Positions 10,242 through 20,973 of a DNA stretch of 64,000 nucleotides are shown here, in pieces. Origin of the DNA: Eukaryota sp. TZLM1-RC (taxonomy: Eukaryota; Metamonada: BaSk clade). Each line of letters opens with the position of its first letter. Position 1 is the first letter of the stretch. Location of the stretch: contig JAUPSS010000001.1 in assembly GCA_040285825.1 (NCBI GenBank), positions 2,604,001 through 2,668,000 of the forward strand. Direction: 5' to 3'. The translations under genes and the position numbers were made by a program. The notes below the pieces were generated by a model, which was not told where the DNA came from, did no database searches, and saw nothing but the letters and a program-made list of their open reading frames with translations.

Positions 10242-11771
10242 TTACCCATAACGTTCTTGAGCTGTCTTGTGACGTTGAACTTCAGTTTTTGCATTTTGAA
10301 TCTTTTCTCTTTGCTCATGGCGTTTGTTCCTGTTTTTAAGTTCCTTGAGCAACACCTGATCAACACCATTATGAGTTCTCATCACGAATTGGGGACCAAA
10401 CCGCACAGGTCTAAGATTTGCGTTACACGGGGAACGTTTGTTCGACCTCGATGCATGGACTCTATTTAGACAAAAGAGGGTAAACAGATGAAGAACAGCT
10501 GCTACGTGGTAGATCATAGCAGTTGAAGCAAGTCCTTCGTTGAAATCGACTGTCACTTGTTCGTGAAAGCCGTCGAAACCTTTTGTTATTGAAGTGAAGA
10601 ATGTCTCGATAATCGATTTCAGCTCATCTTGGCCTTGAGGTATATCAAATAACTCAACTATATGATTGACAAGCGAAGATATCTCGGTTCCATTTAACAG
10701 AAAGCTGTATACTGTCGCAACAATTCCAAATTCTGAAACAAACTTTTCTTGGTTATTTTCCATTCCACTAAGGTCGTTCAAAAGCACTGCAGTGAGTGTG
10801 AACGTAACCCCAAGGAAGCTGACAAGAAGTAATGACATTGTCAGCAAGTGTTTCGTTATGAAGTACCCAAATGCTGTTTTGAATACAGTACGGGCGCTAC
10901 TGTTTAAAAAGATATAAAAGAACAGCATAAATGTCATGACTATCAGGGTGAATGCGCTCCCAATAATGGAGACTTTTGAAACCTGTAACACGTTAACGAA
11001 GAAGCCAGACCAACTATGAAGAGCGGATCTATTGGCTACAGATATGTTTGGTAAATCTCTCTTGTGCTCTTTCCACTGCTTAAGAGTACTTTTTGTCTCT
11101 TCATCAGTAACGTTTCCAATGAGAGACTCAATTTTCGCAATTCCCACAGTTATTGATTCTTCGTAAGTATTAAATGCATTGGCGAGTATCATGTCAGCTT
11201 TTGAATGGGCTGTCTCTACTTGTTCAACTACGTGATCCATATTACCTACACTGAGCAGGACTGTACCAGTCAAAATGATTGTCATTGTTAATAGCACCAC
11301 CATTCGTGACCTTTTTGGTACAGATTCATCAGCGGGGAGCTTGAAACAACAAAAACAGTAATTGAGAGTAATAATCCTGAAGGAAATGAACATTAGAGTC
11401 AGCAATACAAAGGAGATACCAATCAACAAGCAAATTAAAGGAACGATTGTTGTTGATAGAGCACCTTGGATGTACTGATAGTCGATTGACTGTGGTAGTT
11501 GAAGCTCTGAAGTATGGAGAGGTGCTGTGTACAATGCAGAAGCCCTGCCTAGTTTAAGGGAGAATTCGGATCCATGAAGAGTCTCTCTACTGAGAATGGT
11601 GAATCTAGGAGGTATCAACAGCGGTATATGGAAAGGAGGGATGTAGATGGGTGTTTTGAGGTTTAGATCAAACCTAGAATTCACGAAAGGGAGTACAGGT
11701 AACTTTCTTGGAGTGGGAATTCCCAGTGTAAAGACAGTAAAGAAGCAGAGTAGAACCAGCAGCCGCATCAT
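10242..11771 (-). CDS. predicted multi-pass membrane protein, family unknown
   Basis: About 509 residues. The start is placed at the tandem ATGs at 11771/11768, giving MMRLLVLLCFFTVFTLG, a good signal peptide; upstream codons in frame are non-ATG. A proline-rich region follows. Hydrophobic segments lie near residues 105-135 (ending in NYCFCCFKL), 155-180, 270-295, 315-345 and 430-450. Two long polar loops sit between them with possible N-glycosylation sites (for example NVT, NIS, NRS), and the tail is basic with KRHEQREK. The layout of about five helices with two large exoplasmic loops recalls prominin or tweety proteins, but I see no diagnostic motif. Function unknown. Confidence 0.65.
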   Translation of the reverse strand: MMRLLVLLCFFTVFTLGIPTPRKLPVLPFVNSRFDLNLKTPIYIPPFHIPLLIPPRFTILSRETLHGSEFSLKLGRASALYTAPLHTSELQLPQSIDYQYIQGALSTTIVPLICLLIGISFVLLTLMFISFRIITLNYCFCCFKLPADESVPKRSRMVVLLTMTIILTGTVLLSVGNMDHVVEQVETAHSKADMILANAFNTYEESITVGIAKIESLIGNVTDEETKSTLKQWKEHKRDLPNISVANRSALHSWSGFFVNVLQVSKVSIIGSAFTLIVMTFMLFFYIFLNSSARTVFKTAFGYFITKHLLTMSLLLVSFLGVTFTLTAVLLNDLSGMENNQEKFVSEFGIVATVYSFLLNGTEISSLVNHIVELFDIPQGQDELKSIIETFFTSITKGFDGFHEQVTVDFNEGLASTAMIYHVAAVLHLFTLFCLNRVHASRSNKRSPCNANLRPVRFGPQFVMRTHNGVDQVLLKELKNRNKRHEQREKIQNAKTEVQRHKTAQERYG

Positions 11772-12745
11772 GTACCAAAGCACCAAAGCTACGTTGCCAA
11801 GCAAATGTATTGAAAGTCTACAGTTCCAAACCAATGAACCAGCTACATCTGAACCATTCTTCCTTCATCGTACTTTATGTAGAATATGTCACTATATGGA
11901 GCTAGAGAGAGTGACATTTGAACCAATGTTAATTATTATTAGATTCAACTTTAATGAATTGCCGTTGATTGTTTATTTATCTAATTTACAAATTTGAATT
12001 AAAAAATGATTGATCGTTAGATCTCTATATCGACTATAGCGATTATGAATACTTCAAAGCACGAATTAACAAAGTGACCACCTCTTCATCATTCAAAGTG
12101 TCAAGTTGGTTCAATAGCTTGCCAATTGGTTCAAATCATAACGCAAAATTCTTTCTTCTGTGGAGTTCGCTAAAATGTGTTCCTAATTGAACCATTCGAT
12201 TGTATTTTCTTCATAAAGATTGTGCTGAATTATATAAATTCGAAAGAGTGCATTATTGTAAAATTTGATTGTATTTTAGTTTTGCTATCAAGTAAATTAA
12301 ATAAATAAATGATTGTATTTATATTATAACATGGCTTTCGCTACTTTCGTTAACTAATGCTTAGTTTACACAACTTCAGTTGTGTATCAACATACAGTAC
12401 CTCACAAGGTGTATAAGAAGAATCAGTTCTGGTTATATTATTTTCCTTTTCCTAAGTGAGTTGGTAATGACTGCTCTCTTGTGGGTCAACCAATATCTGA
12501 GGTTGTACAAAACGGAAAAACTTTGACAAAATTTTTGATAGACAAGCAAACAATTTTAAATTGCTGAGCATTTTCCGATTTTACAGAGTCCTTCCAAAAT
12601 TCAACAAAAAGTTGAAAGCAATGAGAAACACCGAAAGTTCTACCATTTTTGGTTCCGACTTTGCGAAAAGGGTGTTTGATCTTATTTCTTTCCAATCAAA
12701 ATAGTCTGGGTATCAGTAGTCATTGATCAGAAACTTGCTGCTTCC
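11772..12745. other. intergenic, A+T-rich
   Basis: About 970 bp upstream of the membrane protein. A 69-codon minus-strand open frame at 12486-12695 has no recognisable content. No other feature seen. Confidence 0.45.
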
Positions 12746-13010
12746 TTACACGAACTCTGTGAATTTCAACTCAATAATACAACATATGTCAGGATTAGTC
12801 TCACCTCGTTTGTGGCCCACCGTGAAATTTAATTCATCAAACAGTGGTTCTAAACGAACTGGATGATGAGCACATTTTAACAGATCATAAATACAATCAC
12901 GAACAGCATTGTGGATAATTGATCTTTTTTGAATGAATTTACAGCAGGAAATAACGTCATCAAAAGAACAACAAGCACCACATTTACATTTCACATTTGA
13001 TAAGCATTGG
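12746..13010 (-). mobile_element. relic of a non-LTR retroelement 3' coding end
   Basis: Minus-strand frame has a Cys-rich knuckle (KCKCGACCSFDDVISCCKF) followed by HNAVRDCIYDLLK and VRLEPLF, then RGETNPDI. The order knuckle, H-x-A-V-R-D, EPLF, R-G-D/E matches the C-terminal region of the reverse-transcriptase protein at 60.8-63.2 kb, though it is diverged. It is a fragment of this element class, probably of a separate subfamily. Confidence 0.6.
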
Positions 13011-13034
13011 GGAGAAGGTAGCTTAAGTGACTTA

Positions 13035-13077
13035 AGTCATGCAAATTAGACTTAACTTAAGTCTAATTTGCATGACT
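13035..13077. repeat. near-perfect 43-bp palindrome
   Basis: The arms 13035-13055 and 13057-13077 are exact reverse complements (21 bp each) around a single C at 13056. The left arm reads AGTCATGCAAATTAGACTTA then A. An extra CTTAAGT lies just outside at 13022. It sits between two retroelement relics. Confidence 0.9.
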
Positions 13078-13149
13078 GTCAGAAATTCAATATCTGAAAG
13101 CAATTGTGCAAAATGGCGAGGAACTTGTGTAATCAAACAAGGTGAACTA

Positions 13150-13385
13150 TATTGAAAAGTAATTAAGCTACACAATGAAGTCAAAATTAATTTCAAAGAA
13201 AATTCACCAGAACCAATGTGTCTTTTGCAACAATACAGGAGACAAAATCAACAGCAACTTCAGAGTTATCAAACCAATCACAGTATATATCACCTCTGTC
13301 ATCAGAACCAAACTTCTTTAATGACACTGTTTCTCTCAGCAAAGGCTCTTGAACCCATGAGATTCTTGCATTTCTTACCATAATA
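13150..13385 (-). mobile_element. relic of the 60.4-kb non-LTR family (endonuclease end)
   Basis: Minus-strand frame reads ARISWVQEPLLRETVSLKKF, then GSDDRGDIYCDW and VAVDFVSCIVAKDTLV. It aligns with the C-terminal endonuclease-like region of the protein at 60764-63157 and ends shortly after. No reverse transcriptase is present. Confidence 0.75.
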
Positions 13386-13933
13386 CATATTGCTAACCCT
13401 GACTATACAACCAGTTTTCCAATGTGGATTTTGTCGATATATGTTGCAGGAAATAAATGTTAGCATCAATGTTTAAACCCTAACAATGAAGAATGGTGTT
13501 GTACCGACCACCAGAACCCCAATGCCGAGCTTAGTTGATGCAAAACTGGTTCAGTTGGACAAAGCTATCAAGCTTGAATAAGCACGAAAATTGGAAAAAA
13601 AGGAGGTGTGAAAACTGACTGCTTATTTAATAAATGTACTTGTTTCATTGTTTTAAAAATAGCACAATGTTGTTAACAAAATGGTCATGACCAATCTATT
13701 ACAATACATTGACACCTAGCCATGCTTATAAATTAATGTCTAATCTTGTATGGCTGGTGAGACTGTTTTGTTACAAATTCAATTACTTCAATACTAACTA
13801 TTTATCAGTGGTGGAAAAAATATTCCTAATATCCGCAATCAGAAAGAACTTGTTATGACCCCAGAATTTATCACTGCAAAGTTAGACATTACCTAAAAAC
13901 TAATTTATTTAACATCAAAACAGGGAGGAAAAC
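13386..13933. other. intergenic downstream of ArgRS
   Basis: About 550 bp of A+T-rich sequence at the 3' side of the ArgRS gene. No supported feature. Confidence 0.45.
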
Positions 13934-16102
13934 CTACATAAATTCAGGAACATCAATTGCCAATACGTCCAAACATGTGTATGCACAATGACGCAAAACC
14001 TTAAGATATTTTAACCAAGTCCTACATTCAGCCAAGTTACTGGAACCATCATCAGAAGGAAGGAACCGAACTCTTTTGTATAGTGAAGAAAATTCTGATG
14101 CAAATTGGGCTAATAATTCACAAACAATATGAGTGCCAAATTCAGGTAATTGTGGAGTTAAACCGACTCCTTGCTCTCTCAAAGTATTTGGAGGCAGAGC
14201 TGCTCTCTTGATAGCAGTTGGTAGCTGAAGTACAAAGGAAAGGAACAATTGCCAGGCACCATCGTCTTTGTTAAGAATCCCCTCATCAAGAGATTCTTCC
14301 TCTTTAAGTTTATCATTATTGCCAGCTTTGGTGAGGACAGTGTTGATTCTAGTAACATTATAAAGTATAAAGGGTGCTTGACTAGGCTCACTGAAATCTG
14401 CAGCTTTTTTAGGATCAAAAGTTATTTCATTTCTGGGGGTATTAGATAATAAAGCAATTTTAAGAGCAGCTGATGCGATTTGTTTAGCAATAACATGTAC
14501 TTTTTCCCTTTGCTCTTCACTAGTGTCCTCTTGAATCCATCTTTGCTGCATTATTTCGAAAACTTTTGCCTCGAGTTCGTCTAATAACTCATCTGCCAAA
14601 ACATATCGGCCTCTACGACCACTCATTCTACCAGTAGTAAGTTTAACCAAACCATAAGGAAAGTGACACAGGCGTCCCTTTTTGGAAGGTCTGTCACTTT
14701 CACCTTGGGTCAACATATGAGATAATATTAACACTTTCTCCTGGGCTAGTAATTGCTCCCCTCCAACCACATTAACACTTAAATCATGGTTATTAATCTT
14801 TTGAACGGCATATACTCCATCCCTCAGTGAATAGAGCGAAGAACCATCAGAACGAACCACATAAAATCTTGGATAATCTTTTGGGAAACCTTTCTTTCCT
14901 CTTGCGACCCCCATGTCGGTTAAAAACTTATCCAAATCAACATAACCGCCAGTCGTTCCATCAGAAGGGACAAAATATGGAGTTTTTGATAAATAATCCA
15001 AAACAAACCCAACAGCCCCAGTCCAAGACAACTCACTTTCATAGGTAAAAGAGTCGTGGAAGGCATTAACCCTACTTAGGGTCTCACAAGCGGAAGCGAG
15101 CACCGTATTGACCATTGGCCTGAATCTCTTGACAGCTTCCTCGTCACCTTGCTCATATTCAAGGTTAAGTTTCGCACTAGCTTCATAAATAGTAGGTCTT
15201 CCTTGTTTTCCATCCCATTGATTGATTGAGGCAATCAAAAGTGATTTGATTAGACCAGGTACACGTGTCATCAAGTCGGTGAGTGAAGAGAGGGGATCAG
15301 TGGTATTGGTATAATGTTCCTTCAATAAAACAAGATTAGAGCGATAGTCACCAGTGAACAAAGAATCATAAAGTTTCTCCAATGAAATTTCCTTAGCTCG
15401 TTGTACTTCATCAAAGGAATTCATCACTGCATAAACCAACCCAGTCCAATAATCATTCTTTTTGATCTCTTCAAGAAGACCTTCCTTGACTGAATCAGGA
15501 CTTGGGCAGACTTCCCATCCAAGAAGGGTTAATCCGATCTGAGCTCCCATGTCATTGACATAAAACTCTTCAATTACTTCAAAGCCAACAGCCTTGAGTA
15601 ATTTCGCTAAATGGAGACCCAGGAGAACATTGCGGAGGTTTCCGATATGGAGAGGGGAATTTGGGTTAGAGGAAGTGTGTTCCACCATAGCAGTCTTGGT
15701 CTTGGCGTCATCGGTGTAGCCATACTTGGTGGAGGACAAAACGAGATCAGAAATCATAGAGAAAACACGTTCTCGGTTGAGGTGAAGGTTAAGAAAACCA
15801 CCAGCTGCAGTAGCGGAGGCGATGAAGAGGGAGGGCGAGGGATCAGATTTGCGAAGGGTGGTTATTCTTTCAGCGATGATGGTGGCGAAATCGCGGGGTA
15901 GTTTGTTGCGAGAAATGATTGGTTGTAACATTACTGCAAGATCGCCCTCTGATAGACGACGAGACTATAATTAGGAAAGGATTTAGCTACTTACCAAGAT
16001 TATAGTGAGATCTTGTACCTTAATATTATGCTCATCGAAGATAGGTTGTAGTTCATTGCGAGCAATGTTGATGAGGTCAGGAAATGGTTCTTTGGAGAAC
16101 AT
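13934..16102 (-). CDS. RARS1: arginyl-tRNA synthetase, two exons with a 30-nt intron
   Basis: Joins exon 1 (16102-15995, 36 codons, MFSKEPFPDL...) to exon 2 (15964-13934) across a 30-nt intron, giving 712 residues in one frame. Without splicing the N-terminal domain would be lost. It charges tRNA-Arg in the cytosol. The class I signature is HIGNLRN near residue 142. The second ATP-binding loop is LTTGRMSGRRGRYV near residue 460, the MSGRRGRY form seen in archaeal-type and some eukaryotic ArgRS. The DALR-type anticodon-binding region (NVTRINTVLTKA, then the helix pair ending in the C-terminal FM) is complete. A Fanzor relic lies about 290 bp upstream on the same strand. Confidence 0.93.
15965..15994 (-). 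other. 30-nt spliceosomal intron in ArgRS
   Basis: On the minus strand it begins GTAAGT and ends CTAATTATAG, with a CTAAT branch-like motif just before the acceptor. Removal joins codons ...ATC TTG | TCT CGT... in phase 0 and extends the protein by 47 residues ahead of the internal ATG at 15931. Confidence 0.85.
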
Positions 16103-16122
16103 TGAAGAAGGGACGAACTACT

Positions 16123-16161
16123 GTGAATTTCATTTATCATTCATTCCCCTGTGAAATTCAC
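16123..16161. repeat. 10-bp perfect inverted repeat upstream of ArgRS
   Basis: GTGAATTTCA (16123-16132) and TGAAATTCAC (16152-16161) are exact reverse complements with a 19-nt loop. It lies 21 bp before the ArgRS ATG, between it and the Fanzor relic, so it may be a regulatory hairpin or an element end. Confidence 0.5.
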
Positions 16162-16392
16162 TCCTGTTTTCAACTCCCTCAGTGTCTACTCACAGGCTGT
16201 AAGAGACATGTAGCATCATTTGACAAAGACAATCATGATCTTCATCAATGGGCTACCTCACTTAAATACACCTACAGCTTTCACAGAACAAAGCCTCGCG
16301 ACTTGATGTATCTAAGTGGATCTACCAAATGCTACTAGGACATTTGTAGATCGGTCTCAAAAGTTTTTGTTTCTGATGCTCAGGTTCCCCAT

Positions 16393-18346
16393 TCATCTTC
16401 TCAACAGAGCATCTGGGCAAATGTATCTTTCCAGCCACAATTCCGCTTTCTTCTTAATTTGAATATTTTTTGCAGCGGAAATATATCTGTCATATACTAT
16501 TTGACACTCAGTACAAATACGCATCTGCCATGAGCCTGCTTGAATTTTCTCGGCCATGCAACAACTTGACATTTTGCTTGTATTAAATTCACTGGTTGAC
16601 AAGTGCTTCACGTCCTTTTGATAACACAACCATTTTCTAAAAGCCCTTGCTGATCCATATCGATTGACTTTTCGGCAATGAGAAGGGAAATTAGCAGAAC
16701 CAACAGCAAGATAGAGTTTTTCAGGATGTCCAGCCAGCCTTTGAAATTTGTTGAGACTCTCTCTGAACCGTCTCTCTTTTCGTCTGCGGTTATCAAATTT
16801 AATTATTTTCCATTTCTGGCGATTACTTTCCAAATACACTTTCCTCCTGACCAAATTCCAATGGTTCAAATATTGGTTGAAATTTTGAACGGAATATTGG
16901 TTGGGAGAGTGTTTACTGGGTGAAGGTTTTGTCATGTATCTTCTGCCAGTTGGACAAGGAATAACTCCACATTGATTATCATTTAAGAAGTAACCACATA
17001 ATCTTGATTGGCCAAGATCAACGCCGATAAGGGGGCTTTCAGGTAAAATTTCGACTGGATGTCTACGTCTTCGACGGGGCATTTTTTAGTACCCTTCAAC
17101 TGTGTTTCTCTGGTTTTGTTGGCATTAGGGTCACTTTTCATTTCATTTTTTGATCTTCTTTTCTTTTTCGGTGGTTCATCCAGCTCATCTGTGTTTTCTG
17201 AGTCATTATTTTTACCTTCAAAGGTCAAAAGCAGTTCATTACCATTAGTTTTCAATAAAATTTTGTTAAATCTATTTTTCAAACTTTTTCTGTTGATATT
17301 GAATTTTTGGTAAGGACATTGTTTGAATATTCGTTTCAGACATGTATTTTTGATAAACTTTGTTTTGGAAGATGATCCTTCAATAATTGGAAATTTTTTC
17401 ACAGAGTGAAAAATTTGTGAAGGTACCTCATGAAATTTAGAACCTTTATGAGAAGCTAAAGGTATTATTCTAAATTTCTTCCAGCAATGCATATGAGAAA
17501 AGAAAGTGAGTAAGTATTGTGAAATTTTAAGATTGATGAGAAAAAGCTCACTAATTTCCTTTGATGAAAAAGTGATTTTATCATGTGAGGACAGTAGGGA
17601 AGCAGTGGTAGGAAATCTTTGAAAGAGATTCGAGATAAACTTACATGCATTCAATAAAAAAATCTTTCTCTTGAATTATTCAAATTGAAATTGATGTGGT
17701 ATTCAAGAACAGAATCAACTACTACTTCCTCGGGTTGGGCTAGTGGTTCATCTGGCAAAAATGAAAGAATATTATTTGCAAAGACATTTGTTTTATCCAG
17801 GGCTCTACAATGAGCACGAATAAAGTTTTTTGTCCAGGATTGACAAATTTTAGGTAAACTTGTCTTCACGTTAGACGCCAATTGACGAGCCCGACAAGCA
17901 AGGTAAGGAAAAAGCCCTTTTCTATTGATAAAATCGCAATTCTGAGATTGCAGCCAAGCATTGAGAAAAAGATTTAATGAATTTCTGTAAGGCACTAAAG
18001 AATTTTCCCACACAGAAACAAGAGACCTGTCTTGTGGGCATTCAGGAAGAAATCCATTGTAAAAGATATGGAGTAATTGGCGTTGGCCTCTAGATGTGGA
18101 AGGCTTAGGAAAAGAACCAGTGGTGATGACGGTCATAAACAGATACCATACATCCTGCTCCACTAAAGCTCTAGATGCCAACGGAAAATTTAGAAGAAAA
18201 GATTGAAGTAATAAAGAAGCTTCATGACAAATCTCGGTGACCACAGGAAGGTCAGTCCGAATTTGTTGCACCGCTGCAGGGGTCAGCAGCGAGTTAAGTG
18301 CACAAGACCGAGTGAATACACGTGACACAGAGTGGGTGTCTGTCAT
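16393..18346 (-). pseudogene. Fanzor (eukaryotic TnpB-like RNA-guided nuclease), near full length
   Basis: Three overlapping minus-strand frames make one protein of about 650 residues: 18346-17651, 17654-16983 and 17082-16393. Both shifts fall in homopolymers (T7 near 17663, A6 near 17084) and look like 1-nt losses. The N-terminal third is helical. The centre has KTNGNELLLTFE, like the Fanzor TDG-V-x-L segment, then a Lys/Arg-rich linker. RuvC-I is LIGVDLGQSRLCGYF (Asp codon 17019-17017). The glutamate is in TSEFNTSKM (16590-16588), where the family has DEYRTSK. A zinc ribbon follows (SSCC ... ICTEC), then DRYISAAKNI. Families of TnpB/Fanzor have DRDxxAAxNI, so the second Asp is Tyr here (codon 16485-16483). 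The first ribbon Cys also seems lost. Family certain; activity unlikely. Confidence 0.85.
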
Positions 18347-18484
18347 GTAGTGAGAATAAAGAGCTCATCTATCAAATTTTACACTTGTCACCCCATTTTC
18401 AACTTCTGGATGCCTGTTCTGGGAGGTTTTTAACCCTCAACTTGGTTTTGGGAGGTTTTCACTATTCCCACACTTCCCCCTCAC

Positions 18485-18510
18485 TTCATAAACTAGGTTC
18501 ATAAACTAGG
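18485..18510. repeat. two tandem 13-bp units
   Basis: TTCATAAACTAGG is repeated twice head to tail between the Fanzor relic and the MJ1316-RCC1 pseudogene. Confidence 0.85.
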
Positions 18511-18553
18511 TATCCTTTGTAAAAGTTTCTGGAATTTCAACTCTATGTAACTC

Positions 18554-19145
18554 ATGAAAGACGCTCTCAGCATCATCAACAGATTAGTCCACGATACTTC
18601 TTTGTCTAAAGAACGTTTCTTTGTTGGTTTTGAGGATAGATTTGGCGGTGTATTCTTCCTCCCTCTTCACGATTTACTTGCCTTATCTGTACCATCTCAC
18701 AGAATTCGCTACATATCTAAAGGAAACTCAATTCTCTGGTCTCGCACAAAATGAATCAACCTTATTGGCTCTGTTGCACCTTCTGTTTCTTTATTCTCAT
18801 CTCCAACACCTGGTGTTCTCTCCCGATATTTTCCTCCTCATGCTACTGGTAGAAAGAATTTCCAGTTACCCTTCTTCTCTAACATTGTTTCTTGTAGTGT
18901 AGGTGTTCATCATACATTGGCACTCACTGCTTGTGGTAATTGCTATGGATTTGGTCTGAACAAATCTACCAATTAGGCAACAACTCAATCAATTTATCTA
19001 TCCTAAATGAACCCTGGAGAAAACCAAAAGTCGAAATGCTATACGACACGTGTGGATAAGGTTTGTCAAGTGGCATAAAGGTAGTTAGTGTTCATCATCT
19101 ACTGAGATTTCATGTTATTGTTGATTAGCCACTTGCTTCAATTGT
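18554..19145 (+). pseudogene. MJ1316 (DUF504) domain plus RCC1 repeats, decayed
   Basis: Starts at ATG 18554. Residues 1-67 read MKDALSIINRLVHD, FFVGFEDRFGG and VPSHRIRYISKGNSILWSR. This matches the MJ1316/DUF504 domain (family: VGYEDRF, IPWHRIRYFK-x-x-G-x-x-VWDR), a small RNA-end-recognition module. After an in-frame TGA at 18752-18754 the same frame continues and shows an RCC1 blade (CSVGVHHTLALTACGNCYGFGLNKS). A frameshift near 18975 precedes QLGNNS, and a further blade-like VSVHHLLRFH lies near 19090. One stop, one frameshift and truncation make it a pseudogene or gene fragment. Confidence 0.7.
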
Positions 19146-19407
19146 GATGTATCCGGGACAATTCCACAGAAATGATACTATCAATAATGATTGAAGTTTG
19201 TTAACAATAATTGAGTTCTGCGAAACAGTGAAAAGATTTCTGTATGTATGTTATCATGAAGCTTCAGTTGTTTTGATGAACACACAACCATCCTTTTATG
19301 AACAGCAATTATAAATCCTCTATTAATGAGAAAAACATTAAAACAGCCAACAAAAGATTCACATATTTACACTGTTGTGACAGCATGTCAATGCTAAAAC
19401 ATTAAAA

Positions 19408-20022
19408 TCAAATAATTAAGCCATATTTATTTCTATGCAATACAAATCCAACTATCCTTGTTGTTGAGCTTTCATTGACAAGCTTCTTCCTAAAGTTAAC
19501 AGAATGATCATAAGGTAACAAACCAGCAGCTATAATTTCATCACACAACAATAATTGAGAAGAAATAACAGCAGATGAACGAATCATATTTCTTAAAACA
19601 CAATAGTTGTCCCAAATTCCAAGTTCCTTTGGATCACAGGCTTCTCCAGAAAAGACATCTGAACCAACAATGCCACCCTCTTCGGCTTCTTCTTGCAAGT
19701 TGATAATAGTCTCTTCAGCATCAAGACGAGAGTTTTGAGCAAGTGTTTTGGGGATAATGAGTAGAGATTCAGCAAAAACTTCTACTCCTCTCTTTACTCT
19801 ACCTTTAAGGGTTTTCTTAAAGTCATGTAACATGGCATTAGCAGCGATATGGAAAGAACCAGCTCCAGGGATTAAACAACCATCATCCAATGCATTCTTG
19901 ACAGCTCGTAGACCATCTCTGAGTGCTTCCTTAGTTTGAGCAAAGGTGTGTTTGTTGGGACCTTTAATAAGTACAGTACAAGAGTCGGGGTTTGGTACAT
20001 CCTCAATAAAAGTGACAGTGGA
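19408..20022 (-). pseudogene. CCT6 (chaperonin zeta) C-terminal fragment
   Basis: An open frame of about 204 codons without its 5' part. It matches the last third of CCT6: VTFIEDVPNP, TVLIKGPNKHTF, DGLRAVKNALDDGCLIPGAG, LLIIPKTLAQNS and GIWDNYCVLRN all follow the family closely. The C-terminal tail is longer and diverged (LVNESSTTRIVGFVLHRN). Upstream, an in-frame TGA at 20025-20023 comes directly before the homology and nothing beyond it looks like CCT6. The N-terminal equatorial and most of the apical domain are missing, so it cannot make a working chaperonin subunit. A duplicate fragment or a gene cut by rearrangement are the two options. Confidence 0.8.
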
Positions 20023-20973
20023 TCAACACCCTTTTGGTTAATGACAAATTGGTCAGAAACACAAAAAAGGGATTAGGGAGGGATTAGGAGGGAAGGGAAA
20101 AAAAGGGATTTGTATTCAACCTAAAATTCAACCAAACTAAAATTATTTAAATCAAAACTTATTTCGTTGGGCTAAGGCTGATCAATGATCAATACTACCG
20201 AAGTAGCTGCCTAGATATTAAGTCTAGAAGCTAAGGCTGATCGTCTTTATCCAAAAATTACAACTTTGTTAAAAAAATTTCTGCTAGGTAATAGGCTGGT
20301 TGCCTCTGATTTACTATAATCCATTTAAGCTTCATTATAAACACCTAATATACTTCTGTTGTTATCTCATTGCCATCTGTAGTTGTTTTAGATCTATTAT
20401 TAAACAATTATGTAACAATTTCTGTTGTAAAGTTCACTTATTTTAAGAGAATCAATCGTTTGTAATGGGCACAACATCATCGTAAACAGTGTCAAAGTTT
20501 TACAAATTGATATTTATGACATTTCTTCTTCCTTAGATGTACTACCTCTTTTTGTCATTGAAATTAATTATAATTTGAATTAATAATTAAAATAATTCAG
20601 TCGATTAAATAAATTTTAACAATTGATTACATAAAACTTTGGAACTATTCAGCTTTTCAAGCAGAAAACAGGACATACTTCTCTACTTAGTGAACTGTAT
20701 GACCCATATGTAATTAGCTAAATGAAATGCACACACGGGCACAACACCCAATAAGATCGCCTTGGTGGATGAATATTATTTAAAGGTTTATTGCTGTTTA
20801 GGAGGGAGTGGCTAGTTCACTTGTAGAATCCAGGATGATGAGAAAAAAGTAGTAATATTTTTTATTTGTTTTGGTATTGTGTAATCAGATCCAAAAGAGA
20901 GTGATTCATGTGGAGGACTCAAAAAAGAAAATAAATTGTGACAGCTTCTCTTTTAACAGAGTATGCTACCATC
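20023..20973. other. intergenic, A+T-rich
   Basis: No coding sequence recognised. The 12-mer CTAAGGCTGATC occurs twice (about 20171 and 20231). Otherwise nothing seen. Confidence 0.45.
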
